NCBI GenBank assembly: GCA_030704615.1
Contig: CM060731.1
Location: 34,970,001 to 35,030,000, forward strand
DNA from: Takakia lepidozioides
Taxonomy: Eukaryota; Streptophyta; Takakiopsida; Takakiales; Takakiaceae
Direction of reading: 5' to 3'
DNA length: 60,000 nt
Within the stretch, counting starts at the first letter, position 1, and every line of letters starts with the position of its first letter. Positions 1-11,568 of the stretch are shown piece after piece. A program made the translations under genes and the position numbers. The notes beneath the pieces are model-generated. The model did not search any database. It saw nothing but the letters and a program-made list of their open reading frames with translations, and was not told the DNA's origin.

Positions 1-32
1 AAGTTCAAGAGAACTAAATCAGAAGGCAGAGC

Positions 33-164
33 AGTTGACTAGCCAAGCAATCAGCGATCTGGAAAAGTGCTTACCAACTGGTAGAAAATCAGATCGCAGA
101 CGGAAAGTGATGAGAAAGTGATCCGGGAGAGACGAAGCCAAGGGCCAAGAGTGCTGATCTAGTT
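33..164 (-). repeat. Internal-side remnant of LTR-like element, left copy
   Basis: Bases 33-85 resemble bases 5,645-5,695 in the same orientation (shared words GTTGACTAGC and AAGTGCTTACCAA). The stretch from about 55 to 164 also aligns, on the opposite strand, with about 28,420-28,530 of a third element copy. I read it as part of the same repeat family as the adjacent long inverted repeat. The window begins inside it, so its outer limit is not visible. Confidence 0.5.
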
Positions 165-1825
165 GGGAAGTTTAGACGTAGACGGGTTATGATCAGCCAC
201 AATTGACCAGACGAAGTCTAAACTTGCTTGCTTGCCTGCAGAATAAACACATTCGTTAGGAGCAATAGAAACATAGAGAATGAATACATATGTTATGGAA
301 TTCAACCGACAATTAATACCCTGAGAAATCAGAACGAAGATGGCAGACTTGCACTATGCTTGAATCGAGGGGAAAAACCCCGCCAAGGAGAAAAATAAAG
401 ACTCTGGACTATGCGTCGAGTACTGACTGGCCAGCCGAAAAAGCCTTACCAGGAGAATCAGATCGAAGAAGCAAAGTGGCCAATTGGGAGGCCTCCTAAT
501 CAGACCTCCCAGGGATGATCAACGTTGCGGAAGAAGAACGAAACTGGATCAACGTTGAGAAGAACAAGCACGAAGAGTTGGGACTAGACTCGATGAGCGA
601 TTTAAGAAGCCTAAGCGCTCACAGTTGATGCCTAATCTCGTGCCTAATTTGCACAGCAATCAGTGAACACTTGATGCTGAATTTGCAAAGATATCAGCGG
701 AGTTGGCACCCAGAAGCAGACAACTTCAATTAGGTAGAAGCGATGAGAAGCCTAGGCCTGCGAAATTGATGCAATGTGGGGCAACGATTAGTAACAGCAA
801 CAGCGTTCACAAGCCTAAGCACGCAAAGTGATGTGATCTGCGGAGCCTTTGCAGGAAAACCGAAGTCTATCGAATGAGGGAAAGGCCACGGTTTGCGTTG
901 AGCACCCAGACTATTGAGAGCTTGCAAGGTGAACGATGGCGGAAACCCCCAAAGCTTACAACAAGCGCAGATCGCAGTTCCCAGCTTATAAAGCCTCACA
1001 CTTGCACCCCTATTTGTATACTCTGCAACTCCGCTGCTTGTGCGGGACTGCTTCACAGAGTTCAGTCTGCACGCGATTAATTAGGCACTGATCGCGCTCA
1101 GTTAAACAATGACCTTACCTGCACTGCCCTAATGCAGAATTTGACACTAGGGTTACTTGCAAATAAATATTGCAACGATCAGTGTGACCACTGGTGTATT
1201 GTGGGTATGGGGGCGTTTGAGCTCACAATCATCACTCCTGCGCACACAATGCCTTCACAACGTCATAACCACCATTTTGACGTAAGTAAAGTTGTGATTG
1301 TTGTTTGGTGGGGGTCGTTATTAGAGCCCGTTTATGGTGGCCTCTAAAACTGTTTATCACTGCACTCATACTCTTTTGTCTCGAAGCAGTTTACTGTTTT
1401 TAGAGCGTAATATTGTAGTGTTGTTTTGTTGATAATATATAACGAAGGCGCACACAAGGCACATCCAATCACCGACCCCCTTGCGTGTGTGGAAGTTAAG
1501 TAACGGACAGCGCAGTGTGGGCCCAGTCCAGAGGAGCAATGAGAGCGACATTGATACTTTGAGGCTCTGCCGCAATTTAATAAGTCAGTAAGTACCCGAA
1601 CGTACTTGTGCTATTTTTAATTACAGACTGCGAAGCACCGCCTTTCTGTCTGGGCCCTGCGCATCACAAGGTACTCAACACCAAACTTGGCGCCAGATGA
1701 GCCCTGAAGTGTGGTACATTCCAGAATTTGTACATGGCAGTTGCTGCTCTATCCAGATTCCAACTGTCCTCATCACAGTTTAGCATAGCATACTGTTTCT
1801 TTTTATTCTATTATTTTTTATTTCT
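165..1825 (-). repeat. Left arm of a long inverted repeat (LTR-like family A)
   Basis: This stretch is the reverse complement of about 3,985-5,457, with high identity over almost the whole length and a few small insertions or deletions. Shared landmarks include the GCCTGCAG word near 235, the run around 590-620, and the block at 1,640-1,720 containing TTGGCGCCAGATGAGCCC. A related single copy lies at about 27,530-28,560, so the arm is itself a dispersed repeat and not only a terminal repeat of one element. Several short open frames occur, but they are interrupted and look like no known protein. An LTR is the most likely identity because sequence resembling an internal region follows it in the other copies. 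No TG...CA ends or target-site duplication could be fixed. Confidence 0.75.
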
Positions 1826-2548
1826 AAATATAAACCAGAAGAGACATGTACTGAAGGGAGGCAGGAGCAGTTCCTTTGAGATGATAAGGTCACGGCCCCA
1901 CCAAAAGTTGGTTCCTGGACACATGGCCTCATAAATCAGGCATTCCTACATCCCTGCAGTCAGACTCCCATTGGCTCCTCCGTTTCTCTCCTTTTTTCTT
2001 AACATTCACAAATAACCACAGCCAAGATTTTGGACCCATAAGGCTTAATTTATTGGTGTCTCGTGGTGACATTTCTATGAAGTTTTGGCTATTTTCTCCC
2101 AACCAAGTCGATCTAAGTATCTTCCCATTGTCGCGACAACCAAGTTGTAGCCCAGTCGGAATGGGTAACCTAAGTCGACCGAAGGGCAGTGCCGCTGACC
2201 ATACGACCATACCGTACAACTTTCCATAATTGCCACTTGGCAAACAATTATTTGACAGATGCCCCCAAAACATTGTGATTGGTTGTAGGGCTCAGGGTGC
2301 ACACAAGCATCTGATTGGTTTGACTTTCATACCTACAACTTTGTGTAATAATGAGGTCAAATACATCCAAGTGTGTGGGTTGGCCCATACGTGGAATACC
2401 TTTCCAATTTTACCCGGGTAGAAATGACAAAAATTCACTATTGGATTTTTCACCATCGTTATCATTGGCCAACATACCAAAGCCCTTGCAGGTCACACCA
2501 GAATTTACGCTTCCTTTTACACATTATTTCAATCTCCTAATTTTTCAC
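1826..2548. other. Spacer between inverted arms, no gene seen
   Basis: This is single-copy-looking sequence inside the loop of the large inverted repeat. Overlapping short frames occur on both strands but none shows a domain, codon bias or splice support. Nothing further can be assigned. Confidence 0.5.
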
Positions 2549-2850
2549 ACCGGCTGGTATCTCAGCTGGTAAGTGCACAAAGTGTTGCCCTGGTGGTTCA
2601 GGGTTCGAACCTGCTGCCCTGCCTGGTTTGTGGATTGCTCACGACCGGGTGGTCTGGTGGTGATGTTTCCCACCTGTGTGCCTAATGGCTTCTCTGAAAG
2701 GGGGTTAATTTTTTCCCCTCCTCAAGGGCCTGAAGTGTGAGCAGTCCCTCCCAGATTTTTTTTTTTGTTTTTTTTTGTTTTTTGAAAGGGACTGAGGCCC
2801 TGCTTGAACAAATTTTCCCCTTTTAAAATTTAAAAATAATAATAATAATT
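2549..2850 (+). mobile_element. tRNA-derived SINE, copy A
   Basis: The head looks like a degenerate tRNA with RNA polymerase III promoter boxes: an A box (GGTATCTCAGCTGG, about 2,556-2,569) and a perfect-looking B box (GGTTCGAACC, about 2,602-2,611). The body contains CTCCTCAAGGGCCTGAA and is shared with the minus-strand copy near 48,000. It ends in a T-rich and then A/T-rich tail with an AAT microsatellite. A SINE has no protein and moves with reverse transcriptase supplied by a LINE. Target-site duplications could not be identified with confidence. Confidence 0.8.
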
Positions 2851-2852
2851 AC
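2831..2852. repeat. A/T-rich (AAT)n microsatellite at SINE tail
   Basis: A short run of AAT units lies just after the body of SINE copy A. It probably grew from the 3' tail of that element. Confidence 0.6.
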
Positions 2853-3000
2853 TATTCTTTTTTTCCCAATTATTACTACTCTCTACATTTAAGAAAAAGT
2901 AGAAACAGAGCACAGACAGAGAGGGACAGACTCGGCCCTACTATTTTCTTTTCTTTTTCCTGTTTAAAATTCAAAACAAAACTCACAAATCAGCCGCCCC

Positions 3001-3056
3001 CCCTTTTTTGTGGGGTGTTGGGAGGGAGGGAGGGAGGGAGGGGGGCGGGGGGGGGC
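3001..3056. repeat. Homopolymer and (GGGA)n tract, possible G-quadruplex
   Basis: A run of C then T is followed on the plus strand by repeated GGGA units and a near-continuous G run. At least four G-triplets occur with one-base spacers, which fits the usual G-quadruplex pattern. The tract lies in the loop of the large inverted repeat. No gene is close enough to suggest a promoter role. Confidence 0.7.
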
Positions 3057-3139
3057 AAGAGCCCTCATAATCAAATTAGAGGGGAACATGGAAAAAATAA
3101 CCTTGTGGGGGCCATGAAGGCAATACATCTGGGATTTAG

Positions 3140-3296
3140 TGAGAGTAGAAAATAACCTCTTTCAATTTTACCTTGCCATTAGGCGCTGACCACAAGCCCA
3201 AGAAGATTACACCACACCCAACAATGTGGCAGGATTTTGAACCCAGAGTCACCTGAGTGGTACTAGTCAACTGCCAACTGAGCTACTGGTGGTTAC
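3140..3296 (-). mobile_element. tRNA-derived SINE, copy B
   Basis: Read on the minus strand the head gives an A box (TAGCTCAGTTGG, about 3,275-3,286) and a B box with one extra base (GGTTCAAAATCC, about 3,232-3,243). The following body includes GAGGTTATTTT, similar to the GGGGTTATTTT of copy C. It is in opposite orientation to copy A, 300 bases away. The 3' end is diffuse, so the left limit is approximate. Confidence 0.7.
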
Positions 3297-3984
3297 ACTC
3301 TTAATTACACTTACTTTAGCAGAGCAATGCTGTCATTATTATTATTATTATTTTATTAATACTTAAGAACTAGTGATATTCAAACTTGGCACAAATATAC
3401 ATTATAAAAGTCAGGGGAAAAAAATTAATCCCTTTCATACAAAACACTGGCCTGGTGGCCTTAAGGCCACCACAGAAGCTGTTTTTCTTCAGTGTACAGT
3501 GTACAGGCACCCATCTTTGTTGTACTGGGGTCTGCATGGGCGTAATTAACAAAATTGGGTACCAATAATTCAGGTTCAACTTGATGTAGGGTGGCAGCCT
3601 TGTGGTGATGGGGATTGCAAATAAAAACTTTTGCAGGCCAACTAAATATCAAAGTCGTCCTCTCTGACGCCACTAAGTTAGACCCACTTGCCACCTCCAA
3701 CACATATTTACATATTTACATTTGTCATTTGGGCCATACTGTGGATTGATGTATGCTCACCATCCTTCCACCCTCCATCAACCGTCCTCCATCATCGTGA
3801 TACTTAAAAAATAAATTTTTTTTTCGTGACCCTTTGGATTTCAATTGCAAGTTTCTACACATAAAGAAACCACCTTTTTGTGGTCAATAAGGTTATGAGT
3901 TAGACAGCCACTCTACATTCAACTTACATTAAGCAATCATAATGGAATGTTTCCGTAATGATAAGCCACCTCAGTTGAATTATT
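3297..3984. other. Spacer inside inverted repeat, no gene seen
   Basis: The stretch holds an ATT microsatellite near 3,338-3,358 and AT-rich sequence. Short frames on both strands (for example 3,386-3,568) have no recognisable product and overlap each other, as expected for chance frames. Confidence 0.5.
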
Positions 3985-5457
3985 TTACCAAGAGACATAA
4001 AAAATAACTACATAAAACAGTATGCTTAGTGCTATGCTAAACTGTGAAGAAAAGTTGGAGACAGCAGCAGCTGCCACGTAAGCGATTCGTGGTTCAAATT
4101 CTGGAATGTACCACACTTCAGGGCTCATCTGGCGCCAAGTTTGGTGTTGAGTACCTTGTGATGCGCAGGGCCCAGACAGAAGGGCGGTGCTTCGCAGTCT
4201 GCATTTAAAAATAGCACAAGTACGTTCGGGTACTTACTGACTTATTAAATTGCGGCAGAGCCTCGAAGTATCAATGTCGCTCTCATTGCTCCTCTGGACT
4301 GGGCCCACACTGCGCTGTCCGTTACTTACACGGGCAGGGGTTGGAACTTGGGTGCGCCTTCCTTATATATTATCAACAAAACAACACTACAACATTACGA
4401 AACAGTAAACTGCTTCGAGACAAAAGAGTATGAGTGCAGTGATAAACAGTTTTACAGGCCACAATAAACGGGCTCTAATAACGACCCACCAAACAACAAT
4501 CACAACTTTACTTGCGTCAAAATAGTGGTTATGACGTCGTGTGTGCGCATGAGTGATGATTGTGAGCTCAAACCCCCCATACCCACAAGACTGCAATGTT
4601 TATTTGCAAGTAAAACCCAAGTGTTAAACTCTACATTGGGCAGTGCCTTAATAATTGCGTGCAGACCGATCTCTGTGAAGCAGTCCCGCACAAGCAGCGG
4701 AGTTGCAGACTCCCGAGTATACAAATATAGGGGTGCAAGTGTGATGGGCAAGCAGGCTTTGTAAGCTGGGGACTGCGATCTGCGATTGTTGTAAGCTTTG
4801 GGGTTTTCCGCCGTCGTTCACCTTGCAAGCTGCAAGCTCTCAGCAGTCTCGCTGCTCAAAGCAAACCGTGGCTTTTCCCTCATTCGATCGGCTTCGGTTT
4901 TCCGGCAAAGGCTCCACAGATCACATCATTTTGCTTGCTTAGGCTTGTGAACGCCGTTACTAATATTGCATCAATTTCGCAGGCCGAGGGTTCTCATCGC
5001 TTCTAACCAATTCCAGTTGTCTCCTTATCGGTGCGAACTCCGCTGATCTCATTGCAAATTCAGCATCAACTGCTCGCTGAATGCTGTGCACGCCAACACG
5101 GCATCAACTGTGAGCGCTTAGGCTTCTTAAAACCCTCATCGAGTCTAGTCCCAACTCTTCGTGCTTGTTCTTCTCGACGTTGATCCAGTGACGTTCTTCT
5201 TCCCGATCGCTGACCACGTTGCTTCTTCGATCTGCTTCTTCGATCCGATTCTCCTGGTAAGGCCTTTTCGGCTGGCCAATCACTCGATGCAGAGTCCGAG
5301 TCTTTGATTTTCTCCTTGGTGGGGGTTTTACCCCTCGATTCAAAGCTTAGTGCAAGTCTGCCATCTTCGTTCGAAAAGTTTCTAGATGTGTTTTATCTGC
5401 AGGCAAGCAAGTTTAGGCGTAGTCGGGGCAATTGTGGCTGAACATAATCCTCTCTTA
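3985..5457 (+). repeat. Right arm of a long inverted repeat (LTR-like family A)
   Basis: This is the reverse complement of the arm at about 165-1,825. In this orientation it also matches about 27,530-28,430, where it is again followed by the same downstream sequence. That downstream block (about 5,640-6,600) is shared by the two copies in this orientation, which is the arrangement expected of an LTR followed by an internal region. Divergence between arms is spread as point changes and short gaps, so the two insertions are not recent. Confidence 0.75.
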
Positions 5458-5639
5458 CACTATAGACACGAACACCTTCCTTAATAGAGCACTTCAATGA
5501 ATAGATGGAATGCACCTCTATCGAAAGGAAATCAAATAAATCCTTGTGTACAATCCATGAATATGTACAATGGACGTAATGAATGGATCCAATGAGTTCA
5601 ATGTATACAAGAAATCAAAGAGAGCGAAATCATAATGAG

Positions 5640-6600
5640 GGCCAGTTGACTAGCGAAACAATCAGTACATGTCAAGAAAGTGCTTACCAAGTGGTAGTGT
5701 AAGAAGATGTTACTGTTCTTGTGAGCAAGAAGCGTTATTTATATGTTCAAACGATAGTCATACTCTTCAGAGTAAATGCATTCTGAAAGTATTACAAATA
5801 ACCTCATCTCTTCCTGAAGACATTGTGTTTATGCATCAATAGAGTCGGGATCATCAACTTGTCAAAATGGAGTTCTTTAGAACCAACATGTGAGGTCAGT
5901 ATTGAGCTGTATTCATACATATTCTTCTACAACATTTATTTTTTTCTCAATTAGAGGAGACAGAGGCCATGTAACTGAATCATGGACAATTTTACTATGA
6001 TATGAGGCCATGAAGGCTTTTTACATCATCATGATAGGGTAACCCCCCAGAACAGAGCATCTAAGGAAAGCTTAAACACAGTCAGCAGCTCACGTTCGCT
6101 GACTTGCAGCAGTTAGCCACGAACCCTGTCAAAAGTAAGAGTGGCTCGAAGTAAGAAGAGGAGGAACCTAGGGCCAGACAAGGATCTAAGCAGCTCTAAC
6201 AGGCACGGAGGGACCTAGAACAATAGAGAGGAAGTCTAGCAAGCTACGCCACTCCAAGTCGAGGCGGAAAAACAAATTATAATCTTGCTGGCGTGTCAGG
6301 ACTGTGTACATATATATTGTACAAAATAAATGAACTCAAAATATAGAAGGCACAAACACTGCTGATAGAATATTACAACTGTCAGCAGTCCGACCAGATC
6401 ACGGAGCATTGAACACTGAGAATAACCATGTGTGAGGAATAATTGGCAAATTCTCTGCAGCCCCCGCACGTCCAAGAAAGAGGAACTGCACCTCTCCGCA
6501 GACATAGACCAGTAATCTGCAGGCGTGTATGATCGGGTAGCCGCTCCAACATGTCTTTAAGGTTTTCCCCACATGCAAAGCATTCAAAGGGACTGAACAG
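5640..6600 (+). mobile_element. Degenerate internal region of LTR-like element
   Basis: Two blocks match the copy at 28,930-29,620. One, near 5,850-5,905, holds a short ATG frame after TCAAAATGGAG. The other, near 6,360-6,475, contains AGATCACGGAGCATTGAACA. The short ATG-initiated frame stops within about ten codons in both copies. No gag, protease, integrase or reverse-transcriptase motif survives, so calling it a retrotransposon rests on architecture only. Confidence 0.45.
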
Positions 6601-6688
6601 GATGCAGTCGACTTCAAGAAATGTGGTTTGGATTCTTGTGGTTTGGAAACCACATCATATTTCTTGAAGACGTCTGCATCCTGTGTTC
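6595..6688. repeat. Short hairpin-forming inverted repeat
   Basis: Bases about 6,595-6,630 and 6,645-6,688 are inverted complements of each other. Arm words are GATGCAGTCGACTTCAAG against CTTGAAGACGTCTGCATC, with one small insertion in the right arm and a loop of about 15 bases. It lies at the end of the degenerate element. It could be a remnant of a terminal inverted repeat or a chance foldback. Confidence 0.6.
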
Positions 6689-7984
6689 AAACCTTGGATG
6701 TATTCGCCCTTGTTCTACCTGTGAAAGCCAACCAACGGTGCCGTCTCAATCTTGTCTCCAAGGAGGAGCACCATGCCCAAGTTCCTGGATTGCTGTGGCA
6801 GTGACTCCAGTGGCAACGGGTGGAGGCCTGATCTGTTACACAACCAAACAATTTCCCACTCAGTATTGGATAGTCAGTGGATCAAGGACCCATCCCTGGG
6901 TCAGCATGACCAACGGATTATCCAATACTGGGAGGGAAGCTGTTTGTCAGCATGGACGGACATGTTTCAACATGTGGGATCTCTCTCTATAGTCCGATTC
7001 CGGAGACTAAGATGGAGAGAGAGCTCTTAGGGTGGCGATGACGAAGACAGCTTTGGTGGCGAGGATATGACAAGGGTATCCAGGGAGATCTCACAGAGGA
7101 AATCTGAAAGACAACAACATTGAGGGAGACAAGAAGGATGGTGAGGAAGGCGTGATGAAAGTAAAAAAGAGGAAGATGAAGAAAATGCTACAGGGAAACT
7201 TGACGAAAGTGGTGACTTCGAGGAAGTAAGAGGTTCCGTCTTCACGACTTGTTACACCACCATCGATCCAACCTAGCAGATACCCTCTACTCGTCCTCTT
7301 GTCTTCGTCTTCGTCACTTTCATCTCAGCAGGATTGTGGACAGAAGAAGAGATGGAGCAAGCTGAGGAGAGGAAGTGTGCAGAGTAGAGAGTAGCGACAA
7401 GCGAAAGCTCTGAAGTGTGCAAACGCGGTGTGTGTGCAGCAGGCTCGAGGGCTTTTTAAAGGTGGCGAGGAGCCTGCATGTTGATCATGCTCAATGCCAC
7501 CATGCCATGTCATGCATGCATGTCACTTGTGTCTTGTTGTAGACGTTTTACTGTCGTCGGTAAAACGTCGTTTTACTGTTGGAGACGTTTTGCGCCGCGG
7601 GCCCACTCTACTTCTAGGTGTTTTCATTTTCTTAAAGGGAGAATAAACTAAATGACTGAGCCAATTGAAACCAAACTCTGCATGAACAACCAACAGTCAG
7701 TAGCAGTGTTTTTTCTCTGGAATTTGAAAAAAAGCGCGAGTGGCTACAGAGTTTGACAGAAAATAGCCATACATTCTGTTCATCCATTGAAATTAGGACA
7801 GAATCATCCATTTCCGTACATAAATCCATTTATATCATCCATATCTGGCGAATTCATCCATAATTTATTTTTCATTTGGAGAAATTTGGCGATTTCATCC
7901 ATGAAAAAACAGGGAATTTGCGACAGAATATTCCTTTGTTTTTTCTGAGGTCGAAATTTGGCGAAAATTCGGCAGCAAAAAAAC
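6689..7984. other. Element debris, no intact gene
   Basis: Parts resemble 29,640-30,560, for example the ATGCTCAA/GCCACCATGC words near 7,485-7,505 and 30,537-30,555. A segment near 6,795-6,815 matches 29,685-29,705 in inverted orientation, so the region has been rearranged. Frames up to 123 codons (6,621-6,992) occur but carry no recognisable domain. Confidence 0.4.
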
Positions 7985-8195
7985 GCTGGTCAGTAGCTCA
8001 GTTGGATAGTGCACTGAGTGCCACCCATGATGGCTGTGGTATGTTCTTCTCCCCCTTCCCTTTGGCGGTGCCCCCATGCGAAAGCCTTCACGGCGAGGTT
8101 ACTGTGAAAGGGGTTATTTTAAGGGGCTGGCAGATTTGTGACTCAGTTCCCAGCCTGTATTTCCCTTAGAAAAAATTTAAAATTTAAAAAAGAAA
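7985..8195 (+). mobile_element. tRNA-derived SINE, copy C
   Basis: A clear A box (TAGCTCAGTTGG, about 7,993-8,004) opens the head. The B box is not preserved. The body includes GTGAAAGGGGTTATTTT and ends in an A/T tail (AAAATTTAAAATTTAAAA) very like the tail of copy A. Loss of the B box suggests a dead copy. Confidence 0.7.
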
Positions 8196-8861
8196 ACTAC
8201 ATGAACAGCAACATGCCTCATGCTGAATACCTGTCAAGCCACCCTCTGTACACAGGCGTCAAACCAGTCTATTTCACATGAGAATGTGAACACGAGAGAG
8301 AGAGAGAGAGTCGTGGAGAGCAAGAAGCATGTGCACAGCTTGTGTCCGTGCCAGTCTCAGCTTTGATCTGTTACTGCGGTGATGGGGTCGTACAAAGGTT
8401 ACATTGGTTGTGGAAGGGAAGCTGGCCAAGAGAGAGCCTTAGAAAGAAACACATCGTAACAACAGAAACCATACAGTCCTACTGCCTTGTTTTGATGTTT
8501 TTTGATGCACTTCATTACACTGGACACTGGGGACTTGTGCTGGTCTGTTGGAGAGAGCCATGATCATGCAGACAAACTTTGAGTTTCACACAATAAAGAG
8601 GCTGCGATGCATTTTTGTACCACTGGTTCGCTTTCCTTGCAACCACCTCTGATTGTGAGTGAGTACCATGACTCACTGCAACACATTATTCCATCTCCAG
8701 GAGAAATTCAATCAGAATCAATGCACACACAGCTTTTATTGGCTGCTTTCTAGCCAATGATATCGCAAGCTAAGTGGCCATGATAAGTTGGCACACAGCA
8801 TGAAAACCATGGAACATATCGGAAGAATCCACACTTGAATCTGTGCACGAAACAAAGATAA
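8196..8861. other. Intergenic, 3' flank of the BRO1 gene
   Basis: It contains a short (GA)n run at about 8,294-8,310. A TTTATT at 8,735-8,740 reads as an AATAAA poly(A) signal on the minus strand, about 125 bases past the BRO1 stop codon, so the 3' UTR probably ends near there. No other gene is visible. Confidence 0.5.
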
Positions 8862-11378
8862 CTATGTAACAAAAATGAACTCTCTATCCAAGCTTAAAGG
8901 TTGATAAGCAATGGGCACCACAATCTTTTTCCCTTCCAACACTGGAAGTTCATCCTTGCGGGGAGACTTCTCGCGCCAAATAAACTCATTCTCATGCTCA
9001 CATTTCCGCAACATTTCCTGGACAGCATCTTGCTCCTGTCTAAACCGTACCTTCCAAGTTTCCTCACCTACATACATGAAGACATAACATCAGAGAGAGC
9101 TGGGTGGTAAGACAATGAATCCACAGGCAACCAAAGTGTATGCCTCAGCTCCAAAATCACCAATATCCACAACCTAATCTCATACAAGTACCCTGTAAGA
9201 TAGCCCCTGCGAATGCTCGAGCAATGAACTCCGCTATCTTTGAAGATGAGCAGTGCTAGTGCTCTGTTTGATAGTCGTGAACAGCTATATCTCTTACTGA
9301 ATGTGGATCAATCATATATTTCTGACAGACAAGTGCACCCTAAAGGTGCCCGAGGGTATCAAATAGGCTCAACAAGTCACTCACCAGGAGACCGAACTTG
9401 TTGGAACCTGCTCAAGGAATATCGCAGTACCCCTACGGCCACCCCAAATCTTTCAACCTTTGTAAATTCCCCCGCTATGTACCGTTGGCTGCGCGCCTCA
9501 TGTAGAATGCTGCATATGGAAATGAATCTCTGCAAAAGTCCACCATCGACATGAGAATGTCACTTAGAAACCTACCTTATCAGCTACATCAACGTAAAGA
9601 CTCGGCAAGCTACCCTGACAGCAAAGCAACTGATGCAACCACAGGGAGCCTACGATGTAACATGACGTGCACATGCTCCTACCTACCCGGAACCTGTCGG
9701 AGACATCATTCCAATCACCAATGTGAGCACGCAGCAAACTAGTGACCTCCTCCAGAAATTGCACTACCCCATAGTGCAGCTTTGCCAGTAAACCCCCACT
9801 AGTTGCCTTCTCTTCTGCCTTGCGCACTGTTACAGCCTGCTCCATTGTTGCACATCCACAGGACGTGACATCAGTTTTGAACTGCAAGTATGTTTGCAAA
9901 TGCCTGCTGGCTGCTGGTTCAGGCACTGCTAGTTTAGACCCTTAATCACATGTACCACATGTCATTATGGTTGCACTGTCATTCACACCAATGGAAAAAA
10001 TGGCAGAGTGGGCTAAGAAGGCACCTGTGCTTCAGCAAGGCACACAACACTCATGATGGATGCCATGGACACTGTGGCTTCAGGGCACCTATCTGCAGGA
10101 AGTGCAGGCTGCAAGGTGGGGAGCACTTGCTCTGCCAAGTGTTGGTACACACCTGCTGCTCTCCTGAATAGTGTCGCCGACTCCACTAAATCTGCGAAGG
10201 ACGTATCTCACCGTAAGATCAAAAAGTCTAAAGTCTAAGGATGAAATAAACCTACCTCCGAAATCCTTTGGAGTAGCACTGTCTATCCTTGCAAGCAGAA
10301 CCAGCAGGTACTCAAACGTTGGTCGTCGCAGTCACTGACTCCAAGAACAGACAGCAGAACCCCTGAGCTAAGTTGCTGTCAACATGAAAGATGCTCACAA
10401 GTCCCCTGTTTAGAATGACACCGAGTAGCTTTGTCACATTAAACTCTCCAAAAGACAACCCTACCTGTGGGAAGGACCTCCAGGGCAAGTTCACGCAATA
10501 GTCCACCATACAAGAAGAGCACCATAGCCAGCTCAAAGCGCAGATCATCGATATGGAAGTATCGCGGGCCAGTCAGCCCGCTGCCACTGGAGCCACTCAT
10601 AGGGCTTGTCCACCGGATCCGCAGATCGATGGTCCACTGGACAATCTTGGGGTTATCTTTCCTATCCTCTACACATGTCACCAAGTTCTCCAGCAGTGGC
10701 AGGTATCTCTCCAGCTTTTGCAGGTCCTGCAAGAGCACATTTACAAAACACGAATTCAGCTACATTTCAAGAAAAATTGGACACAGGTAAAAAAGCAGAG
10801 CTTTACTCAGCCTGTGGTGGTTCCTCAGCCAGCATTCATCATTCTCGACACCTCTTCCTTGTCATCTCACCGCAAACCCTAGAAGTGCACACCACCTTAC
10901 CATTTTGGCTCCCTCAAAAGCTGTAGCAGATATGACTGAGAGGAATCATGACAAAAGAACTCTATTCTTAACATTTTTCTTGCTCATGGAATAAACTCTT
11001 GGGCATGCATTACTAGAAGCATAGCTAGGCCCTAGAGGGGGAACCTGCAAGACTGGAGAAGTGATACCACCAGCCATCTCCCTCGCAATGGCCGGTGTAA
11101 GGTTGCTGCTTCCATTGATGGAGTCCTCAATGGCTTTGCGCTTGGTGCTGAGCTCCTTAAGTTGCTCTAATGTGCCAGAATCTCTTGCGTAATATGTTTC
11201 CTCGTATGAAACCTGATGCACATTCCAAAGACTTTTACTGAGGATGGAGGACTTTTCAAGGAAATGCAAACCTATGGATGCAGCAAGCGTTAATTTAGTT
11301 GAACGATTGAGGAAGAACCGGTAAAAGACTCACCCTCTTTGTCTTCAGTTTGGGAGGATCTTGGAAATGAAGCAACAT
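8862..11378 (-). CDS. BRO1-domain protein (BROX-like), 7 exons, 380 aa
   Basis: BRO1 domains bind ESCRT-III proteins and act at endosomes. Plant members of this short family are soluble proteins made almost only of the domain. Exons, in transcript order, are 11,378-11,334, 11,212-11,045, 10,726-10,465, 10,191-10,025, 9,836-9,687, 9,529-9,385 and 9,067-8,862. All junctions are GT-AG and keep frame. Family marks are MLLHFQDPPKLKTKR at the start, ARDSGTLEQLKELS, QDLQKLERYLPLLENLV, RYFHIDDLRFELAM, CLAEAQ|AVTVRKAEEK across the exon 4/5 junction, LLAKLHYGV, and KCEHENEFIW near the end. The start ATG matches the family start and sits in AACAATG. A possible acceptor (CTTACAG) lies just before it, so an untranslated leader exon is likely upstream. 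The length is close to plant relatives of about 400 aa. Confidence 0.9.
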
Positions 11379-11568
11379 TGTTCCCTCATGGAATCCAACC
11401 TGTAAGCTGTCCTCCTAAACTACTTACTATGAGCCAGAATCCCACCAACTCTTCCCACCGTGCCAGATTATCTTGACACCACAACAAAGGTATAATTATG
11501 TGCTAGGAATGACTGCCACTTTGGCTTTGCCGTCTTAAAGACTCGTAAAACCGACACCTGCTGTCATG

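Noticed and set aside
730-1080. Overlapping frames of 108 and 68 codons on opposite strands in the left arm
   Set aside because: They lie in a repeat, overlap each other, and are broken by frameshifts and stops in the other two copies. No protein signature is present.
6621-6992. 123-codon plus-strand frame
   Set aside because: It starts inside the hairpin, overlaps another frame, and reads as Cys/Trp-rich low-information sequence without a domain.
9687-9881. Longer version of BRO1 exon 5 starting at the TTC codon after CTTGCAG
   Set aside because: The frame is open, but the preceding exon already ends in CLAEAQ and the family continues directly with AVTVRK, which fits only the GAGCAG acceptor at 9,837-9,842.
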